From: Mesolinea sp964536465
GTDB taxonomy: Bacteria; Chloroflexota; Anaerolineae; Anaerolineales; Anaerolineaceae
Direction: 5' to 3'
Length of the DNA stretch: 11,238 bases
Assembly: GCA_964536465.1 (NCBI GenBank)
Contig: CAZHXQ010000065.1
Location: forward strand, 1 to 11,238
Under the pieces are notes generated by a model. The model did no database searches. It saw only the letters and a program-made list of their open reading frames with translations, and had not been told where the DNA came from. Shown here in pieces: positions 1 through 7,147 of this stretch (position 1 is its first letter; each line of letters begins with the position of its first letter). The translations under genes and the position numbers were made by a program.

Positions 1-386
1 ATGATCTTACGGATGATGAGAACATGGTGTTGAGAATCAACCCAATTCGGGAAGATCAACTCTCTGGCCTGCCAGAGCCGCCAAAACACAAAGACCCCCA
101 GTACAATCAGCGCGATCAACCAGGTCTTGTCGAAAGCAGTTTTCCAACTATGGAGCAGCCCTGCCAAGACCAGACCGATACAAATGCTCAGCAGTATTCC
201 GATCATCAAGGGGGTAAAGCTCAAGCGAACGGTGTAAAAAGCCAGCCCCACGAGGGTGATAAAACCGGCACTGACCGCAAAAATACGCGCCAACGCCTCG
301 CCGCCGTCCTGTTGGTGATCACCCAGCCACAACCACCAGGCCAGACCGGGCAGGCAAATTGCCATAAAAGCCAGTGCTATTTGCAC
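1..386 (-). CDS. Polytopic membrane protein, N-terminal part (3' end outside window)
   Basis: An open frame on the minus strand begins at a GTG (386-384) and runs off the window at base 1, giving 128 residues with no stop. A GGAG ribosome-binding sequence lies 7 nt before the GTG. An in-frame ATG at 365-363 is an alternative start with a poorer upstream sequence. The peptide is strongly hydrophobic, with likely membrane segments near residues 3-21, 32-52, 57-78 and 89-105. A loop containing F-P-N-W-V-D-S-Q-H-H follows at about 112-121. Short acidic and histidine-bearing loops of this kind occur in GT-C type glycosyltransferases and in large uncharacterised Chloroflexota membrane proteins; that link is inference, and the diagnostic part lies outside the window. 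The start overlaps the folK stop by 10 nt, so translational coupling is likely. The reading of a real membrane gene is fairly sure; the function is not. Confidence 0.75.
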   Translation of the reverse strand, partial: MQIALAFMAICLPGLAWWLWLGDHQQDGGEALARIFAVSAGFITLVGLAFYTVRLSFTPLMIGILLSICIGLVLAGLLHSWKTAFDKTWLIALIVLGVFVFWRLWQARELIFPNWVDSQHHVLIIRKI

Positions 387-856
387 AGCCTGACTCCAGT
401 GTCTTCGGGCAAGCGCGCCAACAAATCGGCCACCGTTTTCCCTGTACCGGGGTAGACCAGGTCGGGGGCGATCTCGTTGAGCGGAACTAACACAAAGGCT
501 CGTGTTGTGATCCTGGGGTGCGGGATTTGCAAACGGCTGCTGTTTTCTATTAAATCATCGTAAAAAAGGATATCGATATCAATCAGACGTGGACCATAAC
601 GAAAGTTTTCCACCCGTCCCAGTTCGACTTCAGTCTTTTTCACGAAATCCAATAAACGCAGAGGGGTCAGGTCGGTCTCGACCTTGATAACCTGGTTTAG
701 AAAATCGGGTTGGTCCTTGTAGCCCCAGGCTTCGGTTTCGTAGACCGAAGAGCGCCCGCAGACACACATTTTCGCTGCGATCGCCTCAATGGCCCTGCTA
801 AGGTTTTTCTGTCGGTCTCCCAGGTTGGTGCCCAGCCCGAGGTAAGCAATGCTCAT
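377..856 (-). CDS. folK: 2-amino-4-hydroxy-6-hydroxymethyldihydropteridine pyrophosphokinase (HPPK)
   Basis: This 159-residue protein has the normal length for a single-domain HPPK. The enzyme transfers pyrophosphate from ATP to 6-hydroxymethyl-7,8-dihydropterin, the step before dihydropteroate synthase in cytoplasmic folate synthesis. Family motifs are all present: L-G-L-G-T-N-L-G-D-R at residues 6-15, D-F-L-N at 51-54 in the pterin-binding region, and R-Y-G-P-R-L-I-D-I-D-I-L at 86-97. D93 and D95 correspond to the two magnesium-binding aspartates. P-H-P-R lies at 112-115. The ATG overlaps the hom stop by 4 nt (ATGA), and the 3' end overlaps the next membrane-protein gene by 10 nt, so it sits in the middle of a compact operon. 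No folB or folP is visible nearby. No motif is missing. Confidence 0.96.
   Translation of the reverse strand: MSIAYLGLGTNLGDRQKNLSRAIEAIAAKMCVCGRSSVYETEAWGYKDQPDFLNQVIKVETDLTPLRLLDFVKKTEVELGRVENFRYGPRLIDIDILFYDDLIENSSRLQIPHPRITTRAFVLVPLNEIAPDLVYPGTGKTVADLLARLPEDTGVRLCK
394..397 (-). promoter_or_regulatory. Ribosome-binding site for the partial membrane-protein gene
   Basis: GGAG on the minus strand ends 7 nt upstream of the GTG at 386-384. It lies inside the last codons of folK. It favours the GTG start, overlapping folK, over the in-frame ATG 21 nt downstream. Confidence 0.6.
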
Positions 857-1896
857 CCAGTCTCACTTTTGATGATGTCAATCAGATCTGCCAGGAGCCC
901 AAAGGCGGTTGTCTGGGGGGTGGGGTCAGATTCCAAGATCCCCAATCCAGGCAGGACATCCAGCTTAAAGTTGACGTACGAAGATGTCCCCTCAACGGTA
1001 TACAGAGTCGAATCGGCAGCAACCATTTCGGGTCGAACGCTGACCTGATAACCTCCCTCCTGCCAACCTCCCTTGCAGACCAGTTTCCAGCGTTTTCCCT
1101 GTGATTCGGCCGCAGCGATCATATCGGGATTGATACCGCGAATACCGGTGGGGTTCACATCCATGGGGGTCAGGTTTTGTCCCATCAAAACATTGGCGAG
1201 CGCCGCAACTTTGATCGCAGCGTCCCAGCCGTCCACATCGTTACTGGGGTCAGTTTCAGTGATGCCGATAGATGCGCCATAGGCAATCGCCTGCTCAAGC
1301 GTTTCACCTCCCCGCATACGGTCGAGCAAAAGATTGGTACAAGAATTGAGGATTCCGTAAAAGCCGTGCAGTTTCGCGCCTGCCAGCGGCCCACGAAACA
1401 GTGAAAATATCGGCGCGCCGTCCATAACCGCTGATTCGAAGCGAAACAGACGCCCACGCTTCCCGGTCAGTTCGGTTAGCTCACGATAACCATAAACAAC
1501 CGGACCTTTATTAGCAGTGATGAGATGCAGCCCCCGCTGCGCACCGGCACGGAGGAAGTCCAACGCGGGTAAACCCGAGCGGGGGTTAACTGGTGTAGTT
1601 TCAATCAACACCTGCGCTTCAGCCTGCCTGATAAAATCAAACGTGTCCCCATCAAAACCGACCCTATCCAGGAAAGACAGGTCAAGCGCATCCCCGCGGT
1701 CCAGCGATTCGAACAATGCTTTCTGATCAATTCCCTGCCGGTCGAGGCAAACACCGTGGCTGCCAGTCGCAATGGCGGTGATACGGGGCGAGACACCAAA
1801 TTCTTCCAGTATTTCTCTCTTTTTTGCAGACAAAAGGCGGGCAAAAGCCTTGCCGACGTTTCCAAACCCAAGCAGTGCCAGATCGATCGTTTTCAT
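853..1896 (-). CDS. hom: Homoserine dehydrogenase, short form without ACT domain
   Basis: The 347-residue protein reduces L-aspartate 4-semialdehyde to L-homoserine with NAD(P)H, at the branch to threonine and methionine. The N-terminal Rossmann motif G-F-G-N-V-G-K is at residues 10-16. T-A-N-K at 127-130 carries the conserved lysine K130. The catalytic-domain signature at 182-229 includes E214, D225 and K229. Their spacing equals that of yeast Hom6 E208, D219 and K223. The usual N-G-T-T-N-Y is replaced by N-S-C-T-N-L at 184-189, a divergence within the family. The protein stops at about residue 347 with no room for the C-terminal ACT domain of the ~430-residue bacterial enzymes, so threonine feedback through that domain is unlikely. 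Its start is supported by AGAGG 8 nt upstream and a promoter just before it. folK follows with a 4-nt overlap. Confidence 0.93.
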   Translation of the reverse strand: MKTIDLALLGFGNVGKAFARLLSAKKREILEEFGVSPRITAIATGSHGVCLDRQGIDQKALFESLDRGDALDLSFLDRVGFDGDTFDFIRQAEAQVLIETTPVNPRSGLPALDFLRAGAQRGLHLITANKGPVVYGYRELTELTGKRGRLFRFESAVMDGAPIFSLFRGPLAGAKLHGFYGILNSCTNLLLDRMRGGETLEQAIAYGASIGITETDPSNDVDGWDAAIKVAALANVLMGQNLTPMDVNPTGIRGINPDMIAAAESQGKRWKLVCKGGWQEGGYQVSVRPEMVAADSTLYTVEGTSSYVNFKLDVLPGLGILESDPTPQTTAFGLLADLIDIIKSETG

Positions 1897-1904
1897 TGCG
1901 AATT

Positions 1905-1909
1905 CCTCT
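1905..1909 (-). promoter_or_regulatory. Ribosome-binding site of hom
   Basis: AGAGG on the minus strand with 8 nt to the ATG at 1896-1894. It fixes the hom start and is one of the clearest ribosome-binding sequences in the window. Confidence 0.65.
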
Positions 1910-1927
1910 TTCAGCTTTCGATGGCTA

Positions 1928-1957
1928 ATTATAGCAACGAATCCAGGCTGATGACCA
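1928..1957 (-). promoter_or_regulatory. Probable sigma-70-type promoter for the hom-folK-membrane protein operon
   Basis: On the minus strand a perfect -10 hexamer TATAAT lies at 1933-1928, preceded by TG plus one base (extended -10). A weaker -35-like TGGTCA (4 of 6 matches to TTGACA) lies at 1957-1952 with an 18-nt spacer. Transcription would start near 1921, giving a leader of about 25 nt that holds the hom ribosome-binding site. It occupies the 83-nt gap after dnaE, so hom, folK and the membrane gene can be expressed independently of dnaE. Assigned by eye from consensus only. Confidence 0.55.
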
Positions 1958-1979
1958 GCATCTGCCGAGGCGGTGAGAT

Positions 1980-4900
1980 TCAGAAAATGAGGTCGGAATT
2001 ATAGGGCTGGCAAAGTATGTTTTCTTTGCCCAGCTCCTGTTCAAGCTGACTCAACAAAGGGTCGCTGATTTCAATCGGGACATTTGGAAAGTAAACCACT
2101 CGCCACCCTTTCGGTCCCTGCAGCCGGAAGCCAAACAGGTCTCGCCCGGGGTGCGCGCCCAGCCAACCGTAATACTTACTCATACGGCGTTGATCTCTCT
2201 CAGGTGTATCACCGGGCGGAAGCGTGAGCACCAGAATCTGACTGGGCAGCTGTCCGACCTGTTCATCATCGACGTACCCAAAATCCTCAAGTGCTTCTTC
2301 CGGTTTTTGGGTCAGCTCTTCTGGTTCATCCTCATCAGGGGATGGGATGGTAGCCGCCGACTCCAGAGGATCGGGCTCTTGGTCAAGATAGTCTGTCTGA
2401 AACTCAAACCCAAGTGGCGGGTCTTCTATGTATTCTGGTTCCTCAACCCAGGAGGAGTGCGGATCTTCCTCGAGTAAGATCTCAAGCGAGTCTTCCGCTG
2501 TGAGATCGTTTTCTTCCCCCACAGGCGGCCAGGCATATCTGGAGAGAAAACGCATATCCGGCAAATTGCGTTCCAGGGTGTTTTCGTAGAAAGGTCCCGA
2601 GGTTGACTCACCCAGGTCGTTCTGATCGGTGTTGCTGGTTACCACAGAAATTTTGTCAACTAAAACCGAAACATTGGTATCGCGGTGCTGAACCTTGCCC
2701 TCAACCAGCAAAACCACGCCAACGTCCACAATCTGACTGTACTTTTCCCATGTTTTTGGGAAGAAAACCAGGTCCATATCTCCATAGGTATCCGAAAGGG
2801 TCACGAAAGACATCATTTGATCTTTCTTGGTCCTGATGGGGCGCATTCGGTTGACTACGCCACCAACGCTCACCTTACTGGCTTCTTCTGCCTCAGCCAG
2901 TGCCGTAGAGATATGGCTGATTTTGTTTTCCACCTGACGCAGATGGGCGTTTAGCGGGTGGTCTGAGATATACAGTCCAAGAAGTTCTTTCTCCCAGTCG
3001 AGTTGATCTTTTTTGCTCATCCTGATGTATGTCTGCAGCACCAATAAAGGGGTTTCTTCAACCAAAGACCCGCCAAAAAGATCCATCTGTCCCATTTCCT
3101 TGGCTCGGAAGTGACTGGCTGAGATGTTAGCAATTTGTTCGAGGGACGCCAGCAAAGAGCCGCGTTCACCCAGCTGGTCTAACGCCCCCACCTTAATCAG
3201 GCATTCCAAAGGGCGTTTGCCTACCTTGCGCAGGTCGACCCGCCGTACAAAATCGTTGAGGCTGATGAAAGGCCGGCTGATTCTATCGCTTGAATCTTTT
3301 CGCCCCAGGATAATTTCTTCTACGGGCGACTGCCCCACATTTTTGATCGCGCCAAGTCCAAATCGAATGGACAGATCTCCGTCAGGTCTTTCTTCAATTG
3401 TGAAGTCGTAGCCGCTGTTATTTACATCTGGTGGCAAAACTTCTATGCCCATCTCGCGGCACTCAGCGATATAGAGGGCTGTCTTATCCGTATCGTTCTT
3501 CCAGGCTGAAAGCAAGGCGGTCATATATTCAACCGGGTAATGATACTTAAGATAGGCGGTTTTGACTGCCATAATGCCATAATTGGTGGCGTGGCTTTTG
3601 TTGAAACCGTAAAAGGCAAACGCCTCCCAATGCTTGAAGATCTGGTTGGCGGTCGATTTGTCGATACCGTTTCTGACGGCGCCATTAACGAATTTCGAGC
3701 GGTGTTTCCTTACCTTAGTCGCATCCTTTTTGGAAACGGCTGAACGTAAATCGTCTGATTCACCGGGCAAATAACCGGCCAGGCTCATCGCCGCCTGCAT
3801 TATTTGCTCCTGGTAGACGGTATGTCCGTAGGTTTCCTGCAGGATCGGCTCGAGCTTTTCATGGTGGTAGCTAACTGGAACTTCGCCTTTCATATTGGCA
3901 ATATAAGCTGGGATGATTTCCATTGGACCCGGACGATAGAGCGCCACCATGGCAATCACATGCTGGACGGTCTTCGGCTGCATCTGCATCAGATAGCGTG
4001 TCATACCCCCGCCTTCAAGCTGAAAGATCCCAGGGGTATGCCCCTGACCAATATAGTCAAAAACTTCAGGGTCATCAATGGGGATATTGCTCAGGTTCAG
4101 TCTTCTATTGTGGCGTTCCTTAATAAATTCGCAGGCTTTAGCCATAATGGTCAGGGTGGTCAGCCCCAAAAAATCGACCTTCAGCAGCCCCATTGCGTCG
4201 ATGCCAGCCATGTCATATTGCGCCACTGATTTAATGGGCAGTTCGTCGCTCTGGTTGGTGGGGCGGTGAAGCGGGAGATATTCGGTCAGCGGTTTATCAC
4301 TGATAATCACCCCGGCGGCATGTGTGCCAACGTTGCGGATACTGCCTTCCATGCGGCAGGCTACATCGATCAGCCGTTTATACTGCTCATTGGATTCATA
4401 CAGCGCCTTTAATTCGGCGTTCTTCTCCAGCGATTCCGCCAGTGGAATGTTTTTTCCTTGAAATTGGCTTGGCACCGCCTTTGCCACACGGTCCACTTCC
4501 ACCAGAGGGATGTTCATCACTCGACCAACATCCCTGACAGCTCCTCGAGCCGCCATGGTACCAAAAGTGATGATCTGAGCGACCTTATCAGCGCCATATT
4601 TCTGGTTACAATATTCCATCACCTCTGCCCGACGGTCATCGGGGAAATCGAGGTCGATATCAGGCATGGTTATGCGGTCCGGGTTGAGGAAGCGCTCAAA
4701 CAAGAGGTGATAGCTCAAAGGTTCTACCGAGGTGATATCCAGCGCATAAGCCACCAGCGAACCATTGCCAGACCCCCGCACGTTGTACCAGATGTTGTTT
4801 TCTCTCGAGAACCGGCATAAGTCCCAGACGATCAGGAAGTATTCAGCAAAACCCATTTGATTAATGACACCTAGCTCGTAGTTAAGCCGTTCCTGCATTT

Positions 4901-5948
4901 CTGGTGCTTGTGCCCCGTCAGAGAGGTTTTCGCGCAGCCCTCTTTGGCATAATTCCAGCAGGAAGAGTTCGGGGGTCTGCCCCTCTGGCACCTCAAACTT
5001 GGGGAGATGATAACCAGTACGCGTCAGATCGACTTCACATTGTTCCGCAATCAAAACTGTATTACTTAATGCCTCAGGAACTTGCGAAAAGATCGATTGC
5101 ATCTCCTGCGGGCTGCGCAAGTAATAACTGTCGTCCGACATGCGCATACGGTTGATATCGGTCAGCAAATGTCCTGTCTGGATGCAGAGCAGGATATCCT
5201 GCAGCTCGGCGTCTTCCTTGCGGGCATAATGCACATCGTTGGTGGCCGCCAGGGGCGTGCTGGTTTTCTTTGCCAACTCCACCATCAGACGGTTGACCCG
5301 ATACAGCTCCGGGATGTTGTGATCCTGCAACTCGAGGTAGAAATTACCCGGCCCAAAGGCTTCTTTATACCAATTCAGGCTGCTTTCTGCTCTTGCCAGG
5401 TCGTTATCTTTGAGTGCCTGGGGGATTTCTCCTGCCAGGCAGGCCGAAAGACCAATCAATCCCTCGCAGTGTGCCGCCAGGAAAGCCTTATCAATGCGGG
5501 GGTGATAATAGAAGCCTTCAAGTTGTGAAACTGAGGCGATTTTGAGCAGATTTTTATAGCCAGTCTGGTTTTTGGCCAGCAAAAGCAAATGGTAAGACTT
5601 TCTGTCTTTGATATTGTCTTTATCCAACATTGTTCGGGGGGCGAGGTAGGCCTCCAGACCGATAATGGGCTTGATTCCTTCTGCCCTGGCGGCTGCGAAA
5701 AAATCCAGGGTGCCGAACATTGTGCCGTGGTCGGTGAGGGCGAGGGCGGTCATACCCAGTTCTTTAGTGTATTTAACCAAATCCCTGGGGCTCGCCAGCC
5801 CGTCCAGGACTGAGTAAGATGAATGCACATGCAGGTGAACGAAAGACACGGTTGCTTTAGAATTTCCTTTAATGCTGTTGCCAATCTCAGCTCTGCGCGT
5901 AAAAACGAGGTCAGATTTGCTGCTCTTGGTGAGATTAAAGTATAGCAT
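1980..5948 (-). CDS. dnaE: DNA polymerase III subunit alpha
   Basis: This is the catalytic subunit of the replicative polymerase. Residues are numbered from the ATG at 5948-5946 (1322 in all). The PHP domain (about 36-245) keeps the likely metal ligands H38, H40, D49, H74, E99, H149, C170, D238 and H240, so a metal-dependent proofreading activity is possible. The palm carries M-P-D-I-D-L-D-F (428-435) with D430 and D432 as catalytic aspartates, and D592 in V-D-F-L-G as the third. A helix-hairpin-helix region is near 855-880, a clamp-binding Q-M-D-L-F at 954-958 and an OB fold at about 1025-1102. A strongly acidic spacer (about 1105-1235) then leads to a conserved-looking tail (1236-1322). The protein is longer than the ~1160 residues of E. 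coli DnaE. The start is uncertain: family members begin close to F-V-H-L-H, so the GTG at 5849-5847 (1289 residues) may be the true start. Neither start has a clear ribosome-binding site. Confidence 0.97.
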   Translation of the reverse strand: MLYFNLTKSSKSDLVFTRRAEIGNSIKGNSKATVSFVHLHVHSSYSVLDGLASPRDLVKYTKELGMTALALTDHGTMFGTLDFFAAARAEGIKPIIGLEAYLAPRTMLDKDNIKDRKSYHLLLLAKNQTGYKNLLKIASVSQLEGFYYHPRIDKAFLAAHCEGLIGLSACLAGEIPQALKDNDLARAESSLNWYKEAFGPGNFYLELQDHNIPELYRVNRLMVELAKKTSTPLAATNDVHYARKEDAELQDILLCIQTGHLLTDINRMRMSDDSYYLRSPQEMQSIFSQVPEALSNTVLIAEQCEVDLTRTGYHLPKFEVPEGQTPELFLLELCQRGLRENLSDGAQAPEMQERLNYELGVINQMGFAEYFLIVWDLCRFSRENNIWYNVRGSGNGSLVAYALDITSVEPLSYHLLFERFLNPDRITMPDIDLDFPDDRRAEVMEYCNQKYGADKVAQIITFGTMAARGAVRDVGRVMNIPLVEVDRVAKAVPSQFQGKNIPLAESLEKNAELKALYESNEQYKRLIDVACRMEGSIRNVGTHAAGVIISDKPLTEYLPLHRPTNQSDELPIKSVAQYDMAGIDAMGLLKVDFLGLTTLTIMAKACEFIKERHNRRLNLSNIPIDDPEVFDYIGQGHTPGIFQLEGGGMTRYLMQMQPKTVQHVIAMVALYRPGPMEIIPAYIANMKGEVPVSYHHEKLEPILQETYGHTVYQEQIMQAAMSLAGYLPGESDDLRSAVSKKDATKVRKHRSKFVNGAVRNGIDKSTANQIFKHWEAFAFYGFNKSHATNYGIMAVKTAYLKYHYPVEYMTALLSAWKNDTDKTALYIAECREMGIEVLPPDVNNSGYDFTIEERPDGDLSIRFGLGAIKNVGQSPVEEIILGRKDSSDRISRPFISLNDFVRRVDLRKVGKRPLECLIKVGALDQLGERGSLLASLEQIANISASHFRAKEMGQMDLFGGSLVEETPLLVLQTYIRMSKKDQLDWEKELLGLYISDHPLNAHLRQVENKISHISTALAEAEEASKVSVGGVVNRMRPIRTKKDQMMSFVTLSDTYGDMDLVFFPKTWEKYSQIVDVGVVLLVEGKVQHRDTNVSVLVDKISVVTSNTDQNDLGESTSGPFYENTLERNLPDMRFLSRYAWPPVGEENDLTAEDSLEILLEEDPHSSWVEEPEYIEDPPLGFEFQTDYLDQEPDPLESAATIPSPDEDEPEELTQKPEEALEDFGYVDDEQVGQLPSQILVLTLPPGDTPERDQRRMSKYYGWLGAHPGRDLFGFRLQGPKGWRVVYFPNVPIEISDPLLSQLEQELGKENILCQPYNSDLIF

Positions 5949-5957
5949 AGTGAACTG

Positions 5958-6005
5958 GAGCGAAACTTAAATAATCACCCTGAGAGTAAGTTTTAAGAAA
6001 CGCTC
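5958..6005. repeat. Imperfect inverted repeat in the gap upstream of dnaE
   Basis: GAGCG (5958-5962) can pair with CGCTC (6001-6005), and directly inside it AAACTTA (5963-5969) pairs with TAAGTTT (5987-5993). A 7-nt bulge (5994-6000) and a 17-nt loop remain. It lies between the GT2 stop (6045) and the dnaE start (5948, or 5849). No T-run follows on either strand, so it does not look like a Rho-independent terminator. It could be an operator, a structure in the dnaE leader, or chance. Confidence 0.35.
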
Positions 6006-6044
6006 GTCACTGCGCCAGCCTAATTCACTGTTATCGAAGAAGGG

Positions 6045-7061
6045 TTAGAAACGGCTGTCTGCCGGATTGTGTTTGGAATAAACCGCGTGACCGCAAAATT
6101 CGGTCAGAGTTTCTGGATCCGCAATCTCGTTACTGTCACGTTGATGGACGAGTGTTTCCTCGATCATCTGCCGGTTGGCTCTGATCGCATCGCCGAGGAA
6201 GCCAAACATGATCAGCGTGATACCCGAAACTAAAAACGTCCCACCAATCGAAACCGATTGAACAAAGCGTGAAGCCTGATCCAAGAAGAGGTAGTAAACC
6301 AAAAAACGCCCTAACAAAACAGCCCCAATCAAGAACAAAACCGCTCCGATGGAAAGGAACGTGCGCAGAGGTTGGTAGAGCACATAAGACCGAATAATGG
6401 CGCCGCTCTGCCTCCAGATGAAGTTGACCATGCCCTTATGCAACCGCGACGCGCGTGTGGCCGGGTTGGTTTCGATAGGAACACTTACGATCTTCATCGA
6501 GCCTTTGCCAGCCTGAACCAGGGTTTCCAACGTGTAAGAATAGGGGTTATAAACCTGTAATCTCAGAGCGGCATAGCGGGAAAAGGCACGAAAGCCGCTG
6601 ACCGTGTCTGGAACGTCGGTGCTGGAAACTCTCCGAATCACTGAACTGCCCAGGTGTTCAATCACCCGTTTCAGTGGAGAGAAATTCTTATTCTCAAGGG
6701 TCTGACGGTCGCCTATCACCAGGTCAGCCTGACCTTGCAAGATTGGCTCAATCAGCTTGGCAATCTGGTTGCCGCGATACTGGTTATCGGCGTCGGTGTT
6801 AACGATGATATCCGCGCCGAGCGCAAGGCAGAATTGAATACCGTCAATGAAGGCCTTGGAAAGACCCCGGTTCTTGCGGTGGCGCAAGACAAAGTCGGCT
6901 CCGTGCTCAATCGCAGCCGCGGTGGTGCCATCCTGGGAGCCGTCGTCCACGACCACCACCACAATCTCGTCCACGCTGGGCAATTGATGGGGTAGTTCCG
7001 CTAAAACAGCGGGCAAATGCTCCGCTTCGTTATAAGCCGGGATCTGGATAGCTAATTTCAT
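6045..7061 (-). CDS. Membrane-anchored family 2 glycosyltransferase (polyprenyl-phosphate sugar synthase type)
   Basis: The protein is 338 residues from the ATG at 7061-7059. It resembles GT2 enzymes that load a sugar from a nucleotide donor onto a polyprenyl phosphate at the inner face of the membrane (DPM1 / GtrB / ArnC type). The GT-A fold starts at once with I-Q-I-P-A-Y-N-E (residues 5-12), then V-D-D-G-S (38-42) and the metal-binding D-A-D (90-92). Two membrane segments lie at about 235-259 and 266-290, followed by a hydrophilic tail of about 45 residues. The donor sugar and acceptor cannot be told from the sequence. A longer reading from 7127 adds 22 residues but leaves only 20 nt to the divergent surface-protein gene, so I prefer 7061. 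That start has no obvious ribosome-binding sequence. It shares the strand with dnaE, 96 nt downstream, but no functional link is evident. Confidence 0.88.
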   Translation of the reverse strand: MKLAIQIPAYNEAEHLPAVLAELPHQLPSVDEIVVVVVDDGSQDGTTAAAIEHGADFVLRHRKNRGLSKAFIDGIQFCLALGADIIVNTDADNQYRGNQIAKLIEPILQGQADLVIGDRQTLENKNFSPLKRVIEHLGSSVIRRVSSTDVPDTVSGFRAFSRYAALRLQVYNPYSYTLETLVQAGKGSMKIVSVPIETNPATRASRLHKGMVNFIWRQSGAIIRSYVLYQPLRTFLSIGAVLFLIGAVLLGRFLVYYLFLDQASRFVQSVSIGGTFLVSGITLIMFGFLGDAIRANRQMIEETLVHQRDSNEIADPETLTEFCGHAVYSKHNPADSRF

Positions 7062-7147
7062 AATTAACAATTGTACGATAAATTTCAGCATCGAGGAGGT
7101 TTCGCGTCCGCAAAAACAGAGTTCCAAAATTATGGTATTAATGGAAC

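Noticed and set aside
24..455. Plus-strand frame of 143 codons opposite the membrane protein and folK
   Set aside because: Low-complexity, Gln/Pro-rich translation with no motif; it is the shadow of two real minus-strand genes.
3804..4229. Plus-strand frame of 141 codons inside dnaE
   Set aside because: It lies wholly opposite conserved polymerase codons and its translation has no recognisable domain.
7094..7101. GAGGAGGT on the plus strand, a near-perfect ribosome-binding sequence in the divergent gap
   Set aside because: No start codon leading into an open frame lies 5-12 nt after it; the surface-protein ATG is about 47 nt away.
7062..7127. N-terminal extension of the GT2 gene to the ATG at 7127 (22 more residues)
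   Set aside because: The GT-A fold begins at residue 24 of that reading, the extension has no family features, and it would leave 20 nt for the promoter and leader of the divergent gene.
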